From the NCBI GenBank assembly GCA_021807595.1, contig JAKBCS010000019.1, positions 4,792 through 50,175 of the forward strand: 45,384 bases of DNA. The letters run 5' to 3'. Every line of letters begins with the position of its first letter. Positions within the stretch are counted from its first letter, which is position 1. A program made the translations under genes and the position numbers. A model generated the notes under the pieces. That model was not told the DNA's origin. It was given only the letters and a program-made list of their open reading frames with translations, and made no database searches. The stretch comes from Planctomycetota bacterium. GTDB taxonomy: Bacteria > Planctomycetota > Planctomycetia > Gemmatales > Gemmataceae. This document shows, piece after piece, positions 23,906-32,825 of this stretch.

Positions 23906-26401
23906 TCACTGATGGATCGCTTGTGTCACCGGCAATCGCACGGCCTGTCGCGCCGGTGATATAGAGGCCAGCGAAGCCATCAACACGGCGACGGCGCACG
24001 AACCGGCGATGAGCATAGAATCCATCTTAAAAGGCATCGCTCCTCCAGCCCCGGCTGCACCGGCGCGATGGATGGCATAGGCCATGCCGATGCCCGCAAG
24101 CACGCCGGGAACGAGACTCATACCCGCCAAAAGGACGGCTTGTGAGACGACGATTTTTCCCACCTGAATGTGTTTCAGTCCGAGCGCGCGTAGCACGCCG
24201 AACTCGCGCGTTTGATCGTGGACGTTCATCGTCAGCGTGTTGACGACGCCCAGCGAAGCCACGGCGAAGGCCAACGCCATCAGCCCCCACAGCGCCCCGC
24301 CGACGCGGTCGAGCATCCCCTCGATTACGGAGCGCAGATCGGCGTTGGATTGAAACAAAAGATGATGGCTCTCGCAAAAATCCTTTAATTTCGCTTCCGG
24401 CGACGGGGCACCGTTCGCGCCTTTGCCGACGAGGAAGACGTGAACGCCGGGTAATTCGAGCAATCGCCGCGCCGCCTCCCATTCCAGATAAAGAGCGAGT
24501 CCGCCGCCCGCATACTCGACGGCGGTACCGGCAACGCGCAACTCTCGAACGCCTTGTTCCGTCGTCAATTTCAGCGTGTCGCCGCGCTTCAATCCAAGCG
24601 TCCGAGCCAGGCCGACGCCCAACACAACCTCGCCCGCCAAAAGTCCGCGACGGGCACCGGATTCGTCTCCATCCTGGAGATCGAGAGGCAGCGGGCGATT
24701 CGCCGCGAAGGTCCGCGCCAGAACCAGCACCTGACGCGCTTCGACTTCGGCGGGCAGAAAGGAGATGCACTCGACCGAGGCAGCGCCACAAGTGCGAATC
24801 TCTTCGGCAAGCGATTCCGGCAGAGCGGGAGCCAGCGAGAATGAGGAATCCGGCATGGCTCCGCGAATGAGATAATCGGCGACGACGGTTTGTCGATACC
24901 AGTGTTGCAACTCGCGCAGCGTCGCCCGCAGCGCTTGACCGAAGGCGATGGCCACGACCAGGGCGAGAAAGAGAACCCCGGCGGTTAGACTCGTTCGTCC
25001 GCGATGCCGAGCCAATTGTTGCACGGCCAATCCGCCTTCGAGCCCCAAGGGCAGCCTTGCCAGCAAGCCCAACATTGGTGTAACCACGAGTGGCAACGCC
25101 AAGACGCCGCCGACGAGAAGGAGTGCCAGTGTGGGCGGCAACAAATTGCGACTCCACGAATCCGAAAACAATCCGCGTCCGAGAGCTATTTCCAAGCCGA
25201 TGCCGGCGACGAGCAAGAGGAGGCCGAACTGCCAGACGCGCCGAGAAACGGACTCTTCGCTGTGCGCGCGGCCCGGCAGAAGTTCCATCAGGGGCGGACG
25301 CCGGCTGGCGCGCCAGCCGGGCACGACGGCAGCGGCCATCGCAGCGCCTGGTCCCAAGAGAGCGGCGAGAACGAACGGTTCGGCGTTCAACATCAAACTC
25401 GGCAGCGACAGGCCGAGGAATTGCTGCATCAAATAATTCAGCCCAACGGCCAAAACGATGCCGCCCGCACAGCCGACAACTGCGCCGATGCCGCCGAGAA
25501 GGACCGTCTCACGCAATAATAATCGCAACACCTGTCTTTGCGATGCGCCCAGCGAACGCAGCACGGCGACTTGTTTGCGGCGTTCGCCGAGATTGAGCAG
25601 GAACGTGTTCAAGATCACGAATGTCGACGCAATTAGGGCGACGAGACTGAGTGCGGACAATCCTTGCTCGGCGGATGCAAGCGTCGCGCGCGCCAACTCG
25701 CCGCGCGCCCCCGGAGCCTGCACGATCAGATGAGGAGGCAACAGACGAGCGATTTCCGCTTGCACGACAACGGAGTCGGCGTCGTCGGCCAGACGTATTT
25801 GAATGCTATTGATGCGCTGGGGCAGCTTGCAAAGGCGTTGCGCACATGCCAGGGAGACAATCATCTGTCCGCCCGCCGCGGCGCTCACGCCGTGCGGCTG
25901 AAATATGCCGCACACGCGCAGCGGCGTCGATCCGGCGGGCGACCAAACTTCAACGGATGTCCCCGGTGACAAATGCAGAGAAGCGGCCAAGGCGGGATCG
26001 AGCAAGAGTTCTGCGTCGTCGCACAAAGGTCTGCCGTCGCGTATGGGCCAATCGGCCGCGCCGATGGCATCGAGACCTAGCAGAGGAACGGCCAGGCTTT
26101 GCGATCCGCACACTAAAGCCGCGGCACTCTGGATGCGAGGCACGACCGCTTTCACCCCGGCCACGCGATCCAGACCCGATACCGCCTCCGCCGCAAACCC
26201 TCCCTGTCCCTTCGCCGCGATTTCCAACGCCGGACGGCCGGACACCCCCTCGAACAGTTCTCGGTAGGCGCGATCGACCGTGCGAATGGAGAGACGCGTG
26301 GCGACGACGGCGGCCAACCCCAATGCGATGCCGAGCAACGTCAGGATCGTTCGCCCTGGGTGCCGCTGAAATTCGCGGAGATTGTAAGTCCACAGATTCA
26401 T
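23906..26401 (-). CDS. FtsX/MacB-type ABC transporter permease
   Basis: An 831-residue inner-membrane permease with the FtsX-family layout: N-terminal helix (TILTLLGIALGLAAVVATRLS, residues 17-37), a periplasmic domain, three helices, then a second copy of domain plus three helices ending near the C-terminus. Text such as RRKQVAVLRSLGASQRQVLRLLL and TREFGVLRALGLKHIQVGKIV is the cytoplasmic loop typical of FtsX domains, present twice. The ATG at 26401 has GAGGGAGG upstream and overlaps the ATPase stop by 4 bp. With its ATPase it probably exports or extracts a lipid, lipoprotein or peptide (LolCDE/MacB-like); the substrate is unknown. Confidence 0.92.
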   Translation of the reverse strand: MNLWTYNLREFQRHPGRTILTLLGIALGLAAVVATRLSIRTVDRAYRELFEGVSGRPALEIAAKGQGGFAAEAVSGLDRVAGVKAVVPRIQSAAALVCGSQSLAVPLLGLDAIGAADWPIRDGRPLCDDAELLLDPALAASLHLSPGTSVEVWSPAGSTPLRVCGIFQPHGVSAAAGGQMIVSLACAQRLCKLPQRINSIQIRLADDADSVVVQAEIARLLPPHLIVQAPGARGELARATLASAEQGLSALSLVALIASTFVILNTFLLNLGERRKQVAVLRSLGASQRQVLRLLLRETVLLGGIGAVVGCAGGIVLAVGLNYLMQQFLGLSLPSLMLNAEPFVLAALLGPGAAMAAAVVPGWRASRRPPLMELLPGRAHSEESVSRRVWQFGLLLLVAGIGLEIALGRGLFSDSWSRNLLPPTLALLLVGGVLALPLVVTPMLGLLARLPLGLEGGLAVQQLARHRGRTSLTAGVLFLALVVAIAFGQALRATLRELQHWYRQTVVADYLIRGAMPDSSFSLAPALPESLAEEIRTCGAASVECISFLPAEVEARQVLVLARTFAANRPLPLDLQDGDESGARRGLLAGEVVLGVGLARTLGLKRGDTLKLTTEQGVRELRVAGTAVEYAGGGLALYLEWEAARRLLELPGVHVFLVGKGANGAPSPEAKLKDFCESHHLLFQSNADLRSVIEGMLDRVGGALWGLMALAFAVASLGVVNTLTMNVHDQTREFGVLRALGLKHIQVGKIVVSQAVLLAGMSLVPGVLAGIGMAYAIHRAGAAGAGGAMPFKMDSMLIAGSCAVAVLMASLASISPARQAVRLPVTQAIHQ

Positions 26402-27270
26402 GCCGCCTCCCTCGACCCCGGCGCATGTTCGAGCGCATCGCCGGCGCACGGAGTGACGAAGGAAACCGCGTTGAACGAACACGGAGGCGGCTCGACGGAC
26501 CATTCCACGCATTCGACGACATGAACGGCACGGGGAGTTGCGCGCCCCCCCTCGCCGAGCCATTCACTCGGGGCGCTCACGCGACCCCGATCGGCGTTGT
26601 TTATTCGTCCATCGCGCAGGTAGATAATACGATCGGCGCGCGCAGCGTGGTTGGCATCGTGGGTGACCATGAGCATGGTCTGGCGATGCTCCTCGACGAG
26701 TTGGCGCAGTAGTGCCATGATCTTGTCGCCCTGTACGCTGTCGAGATTGCCGGTCGGTTCGTCGGCCAAAAGCAAGAGCGGCTCGACGACGAGGGCGCGT
26801 GCGATGGCGACGCGCTGCTGTTCGCCTCCGGATAGCTCGTGCGGTCGATGCGGCCGGCGCGCGGCCAATCCCACCGCGCCCAACAGCCTTGCGGCGCGCC
26901 GTCTCGCTTCCTCCGCCGGGCAGCCGCCGATGGCCAACGGCAGGGCGACATTCTCTTCCGCCGTCAACGTGTCGAGAAGCTGAAACGACTGAAACATCAA
27001 GCCGATTTGTTTTCGCCGCAGCAAGGCGCACTCGTCTTCGCTCATGCCGGCCATGTCCACGCCGCCGATGCGAATGCTGCCCGCCGTCGGTCGATCCAAC
27101 CCGGCGAGGAGATGGAGCAAGCTGCTTTTCCCAGAGCCGGACGGTCCCATGACGGCCGCGAATTCGCCCCGCCGCAACGTCAGGTCGATGCCGCGCAAGG
27201 CTTCAACCCGCGTCGCACCCGTGCCGTATGCCTTCGTCAAACCCACAACCTCAAGGACGGCATTGTCCAC
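26398..27270 (-). CDS. ABC transporter ATP-binding protein (LolD/MacB-like)
   Basis: ATPase partner of the FtsX-type permease immediately downstream (4-bp overlap). Visible motifs are Walker [11 protein letters not shown]-loop [17 protein letters not shown], signature [15 protein letters not shown], Walker [14 protein letters not shown] and the switch VTHD. It carries a C-terminal extension of about 60 residues with several cysteines ([19 protein letters not shown]) beyond the normal 220-230-residue domain. The start is uncertain: the open frame reaches a GTG at 27354 that overlaps the upstream lipoprotein stop, but residues from there read through a dispersed-repeat-like segment. I chose the GTG at 27270, next to the ATPase domain. 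Confidence 0.85.
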   Translation of the reverse strand: MDNAVLEVVGLTKAYGTGATRVEALRGIDLTLRRGEFAAVMGPSGSGKSSLLHLLAGLDRPTAGSIRIGGVDMAGMSEDECALLRRKQIGLMFQSFQLLDTLTAEENVALPLAIGGCPAEEARRRAARLLGAVGLAARRPHRPHELSGGEQQRVAIARALVVEPLLLLADEPTGNLDSVQGDKIMALLRQLVEEHRQTMLMVTHDANHAARADRIIYLRDGRINNADRGRVSAPSEWLGEGGRATPRAVHVVECVEWSVEPPPCSFNAVSFVTPCAGDALEHAPGSREAA

Positions 27271-27298
27271 AGTGTCACCAATTGCCCTCTCATACCCT

Positions 27299-27327
27299 CT
27301 CGTTCCCACGCGGAGCGAAGGAACGAG
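27299..27327. repeat. Small inverted repeat of dispersed type
   Basis: CTCGTTCC (27299-27306) is complementary to GGAACGAG (27320-27327), with a 13-base loop; GAGGAATGGG is then repeated twice just after (from 27325). It lies between the lipoprotein and ATPase genes. It resembles the widespread GTTCCCACGC-type palindromes of planctomycetes, judged from memory. Confidence 0.4.
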
Positions 27328-27350
27328 GAATGGGCGAGGAATGGGACGAC

Positions 27351-28466
27351 TCACAGAGTCCCCGGTGGAAGACGTAGATATTTGCCATAAATGGTCGGAT
27401 CGCCCCAGGTGCTTTGGTCGAAGTGCATCTTAATCTGATCGTCGGCGCGCGGCTGGCCGGCGCTGTCGACCCCGGCGAACGACATCAGAAATTTCTCTTT
27501 CTTTCGCTCCGCGCCGTGGACTTTGCCGCCGTTGCCGAGATCGAAGAACGGCGCTTCCTTGCCGCCTCCATCGACGGCTACATGATACAGTTCGTCGTAG
27601 GATGCAATCTCGTAGGGATGCGTCCTGTCTCCGCTTGGCGTCTTCAAACGTGCGGCGCTGCCGAGTCCGATGACTTTGTGTTCGCCCGCCTTGAGAAACA
27701 CCACGGGGCGGCGCGGCTGATCGCGCGGTTCATCGACGATGCCGGCCACCTCCCAGTCAATGTCGTCCTTCAGCGTCTTGGCCACGCAGTATTTCTTGTC
27801 CTTTTCCGGCGCGCCGAAAGTTTGGCGCGACGCGTCTTCGATGTGCTTCTCGACGAAAACCTTGTGGAAACACCCGCACGCCGCGATGGTTTCATAGAAC
27901 ATCGGGCCATGTTCGGCGTCGAGCGTAACGCGGACAACGCAGCTGTCGATGTCCGCCGCCTCGGTATCGAACGCCTTTAGTTTTGGATGCGCCGGATACC
28001 ACGCCGTGTAGGTGATCTGCATGTGCGGATGGCCTTCGATCTGGACTTGCGGCTTGACGATGGCGTACACCTTCGGTGCCCCGGCGACATAGGCTTTGAA
28101 CTTGCCCTTCTCGTCGTAACGAAGATGGGCTTGGCCGATCTCGTCGAATTGGGGCGGATAGGGGTACTTCTGCGCTTGCGAGTTGATGCGCTGCTGGACG
28201 AAGATGGGAGCGTAGTAATCGACCAAGACTTCGGGAGATGCCGCAGCAAGTTGCTTGCGATTCATAGGCTTGTCGGCAAGGCGAGGCGTGAAGACGAACG
28301 CATCGCCGCCGACGGCCTTGACGGGGTCTTCCAGGGCCGACTGGTCGAGCATATTCCAGTGCGTCAGTTTGTTGGAAATGGCCTTGCAGCCGACCACCGC
28401 CAAGGCGAAGCCAAGCGACGAAGCGAGAAGAAGATACAGCGAGGAGCGAAATGAACGCGCGGACAT
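27351..28466 (-). CDS. Putative lipoprotein of unknown function
   Basis: A 371-residue protein with a lipoprotein leader: [24 protein letters not shown]-type hydrophobic core ending in AVVGC, the probable lipidated cysteine. The mature region has the segments [32 protein letters not shown] and [16 protein letters not shown], with a CxC pair, and no domain I can name. AAGGAGTCC eight bases before the ATG at 28466 sets the start; a longer frame to 28559 lacks such support. A possible promoter lies at 28531-28559. It is encoded upstream of the ABC ATPase/permease pair on the same strand and might be co-transcribed. Confidence 0.8.
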   Translation of the reverse strand: MSARSFRSSLYLLLASSLGFALAVVGCKAISNKLTHWNMLDQSALEDPVKAVGGDAFVFTPRLADKPMNRKQLAAASPEVLVDYYAPIFVQQRINSQAQKYPYPPQFDEIGQAHLRYDEKGKFKAYVAGAPKVYAIVKPQVQIEGHPHMQITYTAWYPAHPKLKAFDTEAADIDSCVVRVTLDAEHGPMFYETIAACGCFHKVFVEKHIEDASRQTFGAPEKDKKYCVAKTLKDDIDWEVAGIVDEPRDQPRRPVVFLKAGEHKVIGLGSAARLKTPSGDRTHPYEIASYDELYHVAVDGGGKEAPFFDLGNGGKVHGAERKKEKFLMSFAGVDSAGQPRADDQIKMHFDQSTWGDPTIYGKYLRLPPGTL

Positions 28467-28530
28467 AATCGGACTCCTTCCGTCGATGTTAAAAACACCG
28501 AATGCCCCTCCAAGGCGTGGAAAGTAGCAC

Positions 28531-28559
28531 TCTATACCACATCCGGAAAGGCAACACAA
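28531..28559 (-). promoter_or_regulatory. Possible promoter of the lipoprotein gene
   Basis: On the minus strand TTGTGT (28554-28559) and TATAGA (28531-28536) are separated by 17 bp, and the start codon is 65 bp downstream. Both hexamers deviate from consensus, so support is modest. Confidence 0.3.
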
Positions 28560-28631
28560 TCTGAACTGAAACGCGAGGTGGATTCCTTAAGAGCAGTTTC
28601 CTTTCGGGTTGCACACAACTAACAAGTTATT

Positions 28632-28693
28632 GGTTAGCCGCGACGCGCCGCGGAGCGCGAGGTCTCGCGCTCGGCTGCGCGTCGCGGCTAACC
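28632..28693. repeat. Large perfect palindrome at the end of the histidine kinase gene
   Basis: A 62-bp hairpin. The outer arms, GGTTAGCCGCGACGCG (28632-28647) and CGCGTCGCGGCTAACC (28678-28693), are perfectly complementary over 16 bp; the inner arms GAGCGCGAG (28653-28661) and CTCGCGCTC (28664-28672) over 9 bp. The kinase stop codon TAG lies in the outer arm (28688-28690), so the element supplies the last residue and stop. It may act as terminator or mRNA stabiliser and looks like a dispersed planctomycete palindrome. Confidence 0.75.
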
Positions 28694-30226
28694 AAAACCC
28701 GGTTCCGTGCGCAATTCGAATGGGAGTCGCTCTAGGTCGTTCGATACTTCGGCCCGAGGCAGCAGTACGCTGAAAGTGCTGCCACGATCAACGAGGCTTT
28801 GCACGTTCAGCGTTCCTCCAAATGCCGCGGCGATTCGCCGCACCACCGTCAATCCCAACCCAATGCCGGGCTTGCCTAGACTTCGAGTGTGCGGCGAACG
28901 AAAGAACGGTTCGGACAAGTGCGGCAAATCCTCGGCCGGGATGCCGCAGCCGTTGTCTTCGACCGTCAGGACGACACATTTTTCTTCTTCGCGAAGGCGC
29001 AAGACAATGTTGGTGCCGGGCGAACTGTACTTGCAAGCGTTGTCGAGCAAGTTATCCAACAACTGCCCCATCAGAGGCGGTTGGGCGCGAATCGGCAACG
29101 CGCGATCCGAGACTAAATCGAATCGAAAATCCGCGCGCCGAGGATGAGCGGACCAAGCCTCCAAGTGAAGTTGAATCCAGGCGGAGAGATTTAATTCGAT
29201 CAAATTCGGTCGAGTGGCCTCGGCATCGGCGCGAGAGAGAAATAACATCATCTCGACGATTTGCCGCAGTTGCTCTGCTTGGCGATGAACCCCCGCCAAG
29301 ATCTGTCGATATTCTTGCGTCGACCGCTCGCGACGGAGAATAACCTCGACCTGTCCGAGCATGGCGGTCAGCGGTGTGCGCAACTGATGCGAGACATCGC
29401 CGCTGAAGCGCCGTTGCCTCTCGAACGCTTCTTCGAGCCGAGCCAATAGTCCGTTGAAGGAATCGTGCAGATCCTCCAACTCGTCCCCAGTCTCGGGGCT
29501 GGGTAAGCGATGGTTGAGATCCTTGGCGTTCATGGCGCGAGCGGCAGCGGCCATGTGGCTCATGGGTGCCAAGGCTTTGCGGCAGATCCACCGGCCCGCC
29601 GCCGCCGCCGCCAACCAAACCCCCAACGAAAGCAAGGCCAGAGCCAACGCCAGTCGGTGCAATGTCTCTTGGAGCGGTTCCAACGAAAGCGCCGTTGCCA
29701 AAACTAACTCGGTGTGCTGATTCGAGGGCAAATGTCGTCGCGATCCACCCGAATCGGCCGAAGGCGCGGACGAGAGCGAGGCGAGGGCGACCATTGGAAG
29801 AGAGGCGGCGGAGTGTTCCGGCCGAAGACGCCGACGGGCCAAACACCAGGGATGTCCGGAACGCTCAATCTCTTGGATACTTCTGCCATCGTCTGCCGGG
29901 CTAGACAGTCCGGCGACGAAGAGCGTACCTTCCAGATTGGCGGAACGGTCCACGCTTTGGCCTCGACCGTCGCGCACTTCCCAGCGGATATGATCTTGGC
30001 CGCTGTCCTTGCCGAGCATCAAATGGTGTTCTTCCGGTTCCCAGTGGAGAATAGTCGGCTTGACCTCGGCGGCGGCAGCCAAAGTGTCCAACGCCGAGGC
30101 CAATCGATCTTTCGTTTTCTGGTAAAGGTACGACTGAGCCATGAAATACAACGACAGCGAAAACCCCACAAACACCAGGGCCAAAGCTGCCAAGAAAAAC
30201 GCCGACAATCGACGGGATAAACTCAT
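28688..30226 (-). CDS. Two-component sensor histidine kinase
   Basis: A 512-residue inner-membrane kinase, partner of the regulator encoded 2 bp upstream. Layout: transmembrane helix at 8-30, periplasmic sensor of about 160 residues, second helix at about 190-212, HAMP linker (AAAARAMNAKDLNHRLP), HisKA with phospho-acceptor H280 in DVSHQLRTPL, and an HATPase domain with LLDNLLDNACKYS, VEDNGCGIP and GIGLGLTVVRR. The sensor part shows no known ligand domain, so the stimulus is unknown. The gene ends inside a large palindrome that supplies its stop codon, so its last residue may differ from relatives. Confidence 0.95.
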   Translation of the reverse strand: MSLSRRLSAFFLAALALVFVGFSLSLYFMAQSYLYQKTKDRLASALDTLAAAAEVKPTILHWEPEEHHLMLGKDSGQDHIRWEVRDGRGQSVDRSANLEGTLFVAGLSSPADDGRSIQEIERSGHPWCLARRRLRPEHSAASLPMVALASLSSAPSADSGGSRRHLPSNQHTELVLATALSLEPLQETLHRLALALALLSLGVWLAAAAAGRWICRKALAPMSHMAAAARAMNAKDLNHRLPSPETGDELEDLHDSFNGLLARLEEAFERQRRFSGDVSHQLRTPLTAMLGQVEVILRRERSTQEYRQILAGVHRQAEQLRQIVEMMLFLSRADAEATRPNLIELNLSAWIQLHLEAWSAHPRRADFRFDLVSDRALPIRAQPPLMGQLLDNLLDNACKYSSPGTNIVLRLREEEKCVVLTVEDNGCGIPAEDLPHLSEPFFRSPHTRSLGKPGIGLGLTVVRRIAAAFGGTLNVQSLVDRGSTFSVLLPRAEVSNDLERLPFELRTEPGFG

Positions 30227-30228
30227 GG

Positions 30229-31038
30229 TTATCTTTCCACACGAACGCTCGACGCCTCGCCGAACAGATAGCCGCGCCCCCTCAACGTGTGAATCAGGCG
30301 CGGGCCATAGGCTTCCAACTTGCGCCGCAATTCCATGACGTGAACCTCCAACGTGTTGGACGTTCCGTCGTAACGCTCATCCCAAACCTGTTCGTAAATG
30401 CGCGTGCGCGACAACACTTCGTCGGGATGGCGCAGGAAGAAGAGCAACAGCGAGTATTCCTTGGCGGTTAAGTCGAGATCTTTGCCATCGCGTTCCGCGC
30501 GCTGGCAGACGGGGTCCATGCGCACGCCGAATCGACTGAAGATCGCTTGTTGCCCGCTGTTTTGACGACGTGCCAGTGCCCGCACGCGCGCTAACAATTC
30601 CTCGAAGGCGAACGGTTTGCACAAGTAATCGTCCGCGCCGGCATCCAGGCCGCGCACTCGCTCCGATACGGTGTCGCGGGCCGTCAGAAAAAGCACCGGC
30701 GTATTTTGGTCGATTTCGCGAAACCGCCGGAGCAGGCTCAGACCGTCGGGACCGGGAAGACACCAATCGAGCAACACCACGTCCCAACTTCTGCCGTGCA
30801 GGGCTTGCCACGCCGTTATGGCGTCGCCACTCTGTTCCACTGTGAACCCTTCTTCTCTCAACCCGCGTACTACAAACTCTGCGATAGCCGTTTCGTCTTC
30901 GACGACCAATACATGGATGCCCACGCTTGGCTCCTCCTCGACGGCGCGCATTGCTCTGGGTGGAGCCAGGGCCACATAGCCTCCACCCAAAATCAACCTC
31001 GCATCTCGATTCGATTCTGTAACCACGTCAGGATTCAT
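30229..31038 (-). CDS. OmpR/PhoB-family response regulator
   Basis: A 269-residue DNA-binding regulator. The receiver domain starts near residue 41 (IHVLVVEDET), with phospho-acceptor D91 in VVLLDWCLPGPDG, the conserved threonine in LFLTARD and lysine in DYLCKPF. The C-terminal winged helix includes LDLTAKEYSLLLFFLRHPDEVLSR and TLRGRGYLF. A 40-residue N-terminal extension precedes the receiver; the ATG at 31038 is favoured by GAGGAG and AAGG upstream, though later starts (30951) would remove the extension. It lies 1 bp after csrA and 2 bp before the kinase gene, so the three are one operon. Confidence 0.95.
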   Translation of the reverse strand: MNPDVVTESNRDARLILGGGYVALAPPRAMRAVEEEPSVGIHVLVVEDETAIAEFVVRGLREEGFTVEQSGDAITAWQALHGRSWDVVLLDWCLPGPDGLSLLRRFREIDQNTPVLFLTARDTVSERVRGLDAGADDYLCKPFAFEELLARVRALARRQNSGQQAIFSRFGVRMDPVCQRAERDGKDLDLTAKEYSLLLFFLRHPDEVLSRTRIYEQVWDERYDGTSNTLEVHVMELRRKLEAYGPRLIHTLRGRGYLFGEASSVRVER

Positions 31039-31039
31039 G

Positions 31040-31261
31040 TTACCTTCGTCTCCTCGAATTGTCGCCGTTCGTTGGACGCGCGGGAGTCGGCTTTCGATAG
31101 AGGCTTAATCGTCGCCAAACTTCTTCTCGATGGACGGCCACACGATCGGGCGCGGAAATCCCGAGGCGCACCTTGTTTCCCTGCGATTCCAGAACCGTAA
31201 TCACGATACCCAACTCGGGAACCACAAGAGATTCACCGATCTTGCGCGTCAATACCAGCAT
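31040..31261 (-). CDS. csrA: Carbon storage regulator CsrA
   Basis: A 73-residue RNA-binding translational regulator. MLVLTRKIGESLVV is the family signature, followed by ITVLESQGNKVRLGISAPDRVAVHREEVW. It acts as a dimer that binds GGA motifs in mRNA leaders, often blocking ribosome sites. The C-terminal tail (KPTPARPTNGDNSRRRR) is longer and more basic than the usual 61-residue protein. GGAG precedes the ATG. It is the first gene of an operon with a response regulator and kinase, which suggests shared control, although the targets cannot be seen. Confidence 0.95.
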   Translation of the reverse strand: MLVLTRKIGESLVVPELGIVITVLESQGNKVRLGISAPDRVAVHREEVWRRLSLYRKPTPARPTNGDNSRRRR

Positions 31262-31331
31262 GTTGCCACTCCGTGCATGCGAGAAGGAAAAGGCGAACGA
31301 GGCGAAGGACAGCGACCGACGGCATCTCCGT

Positions 31332-32378
31332 TCAAGCCGTATCTCGATCGGAAGGCGACGCGGTTCGAATGAGCGACTTGACGCAGCCGGCCACCAGATG
31401 TTGCACCAAGTTATACAGGATGAGCGGAAGCAGCACCTTCGAATGCGAGGCCATGACTGTTGCCGCCAGTACCAGACCCGTACCATTATTATTCATGCCC
31501 AATCCGTACATGAGCGCGCGCGTCTGAGCGTCTCCAGCCTTCATCAGCCGAGACAGCCCCCATCCAGCCGCGAACATCAACGCGCACAGAACGACGACCA
31601 ACAACATCACCCAAGTTAGGTAACTCCAATCCGGATACGCAACGGCATGCGGCAGAGACACGGCGGCGTTGGCGTAGCAGAGCGTCAACAAGACAAGGGC
31701 ATTGAACGCGCTGAGACCCGAACGCCATGGATTGAGCCGGTCCTCCCCCAACAAGCGATGGCCGAGAAGTCCCAACGCCGAAGGCACCACGACGGCGACA
31801 AGTAAAAATGCGTTGGTTCCTCCCGCCAATTCCAGCAGGAGATCGGAGCTTTCGCCGGTGGTCATTTGGCTGGCCGCTCGCAGAATCAACGGCGTAGCGA
31901 ACGGACTGAGCAACGTGGAACCGAGAACCAGTCCCAGAGACAACGACACGTCGCCGCCGCCGTTTTGCGACCACGCCGCCGAGGAACCCGCCACCGGCAT
32001 GGCAACCACCAGTGTCAGACCGATCGACAATTCCTGAAGTTCGGCAGCATCGACGCAACCGCGTAGAATTTTCGTCAGGACGCAAAGCAGCGCGAGCGGC
32101 ACCAAGAGATTGGCAAACAATCCGGTGGCGAGAAGCCACGGCGCGCGGCCCATGCACGCCAGCAACTTCGTTCGCACGGCCAATCCCGCGTTCGCCAAAA
32201 GTAGAGCCAACAAGACGAGAGGGAGCGTCCATTCCACCCGGCTCCCGAAGAAGGCGATTTCACCGAGCGACACGGAGCGTATCCATAATCCCGCCCTCGG
32301 CCACAACGCAGCGGCTGCATAAGAGGCTAGAAGTAACCAGAGAAAGTGTCGATTCAAGGCGTTCGCAATTTTCGCCAT
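31332..32378 (-). CDS. BASS-family (bile acid:sodium symporter-like) transporter
   Basis: A 348-residue inner-membrane protein with about ten hydrophobic segments. Family-type features are LTLVVAMPVAGSSAAWSQNGGGDVSLSLG around the middle, near the first crossover region, and GLGMNNNGTGLVLAATVM in the second half, as in BASS-type Na-coupled transporters. Likely substrates are organic or inorganic anions; none can be assigned. The ATG at 32378 lies before the first helix (HFLWLLLASYAAAAL) but its ribosome site is weak; the open frame extends to 32603 with hydrophilic sequence. It sits 70 bp upstream of csrA on the same strand. Confidence 0.82.
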   Translation of the reverse strand: MAKIANALNRHFLWLLLASYAAAALWPRAGLWIRSVSLGEIAFFGSRVEWTLPLVLLALLLANAGLAVRTKLLACMGRAPWLLATGLFANLLVPLALLCVLTKILRGCVDAAELQELSIGLTLVVAMPVAGSSAAWSQNGGGDVSLSLGLVLGSTLLSPFATPLILRAASQMTTGESSDLLLELAGGTNAFLLVAVVVPSALGLLGHRLLGEDRLNPWRSGLSAFNALVLLTLCYANAAVSLPHAVAYPDWSYLTWVMLLVVVLCALMFAAGWGLSRLMKAGDAQTRALMYGLGMNNNGTGLVLAATVMASHSKVLLPLILYNLVQHLVAGCVKSLIRTASPSDRDTA

Positions 32379-32717
32379 CCACGGCGTTGAGGTCGGAACT
32401 TCCCCCTCTGCGAGCGATACCAGCCGGCTCCTTCTCACATCGGCATTCCAGGCCGTCGAGGAGTTATTTTCGCGTGAAGTCGTTGAGACGCGACGCGGCA
32501 GAAGTCTTCCAAAAAGCCAATTTGCTCTCTTCGCTTGTGAACATCGGCAACCATCTCCCTCTGTTTCAACGAAAGGGATCGATCCGAACACTCGATTCTC
32601 CATCGCCTATTCCTCTCTCGAGCGGATTCCGTAGGCGTTTGCTTTCGGCCGGACCAGACGGCGAACCGTTCTGTCGATGAAGAAAGTATAAAGAGAGAAC
32701 ATAAACGCACGATGAAC

Positions 32718-32774
32718 GGCGGATAAAATCGACCTTATCCGATGGTTCTCGCGTCTCAGACAGGTTTATCCGCC
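32718..32774. promoter_or_regulatory. Inverted GGCGGATAAA repeats upstream of the cytochrome gene
   Basis: GGCGGATAAA (32718-32727) and TTTATCCGCC (32765-32774) form a perfect 10-bp inverted repeat, and a third TTATCCG lies at 32735-32741. The cluster is 50-110 bp upstream of the cytochrome start and could be an operator. A TATACT at 32775-32780 could be a -10 box. The divergent transporter gene starts 340 bp away. Confidence 0.3.
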
Positions 32775-32825
32775 TTATACTGAAATTACCGGCATCGCCG
32801 AATCTCAATCACGAGGAGGGTTGAC

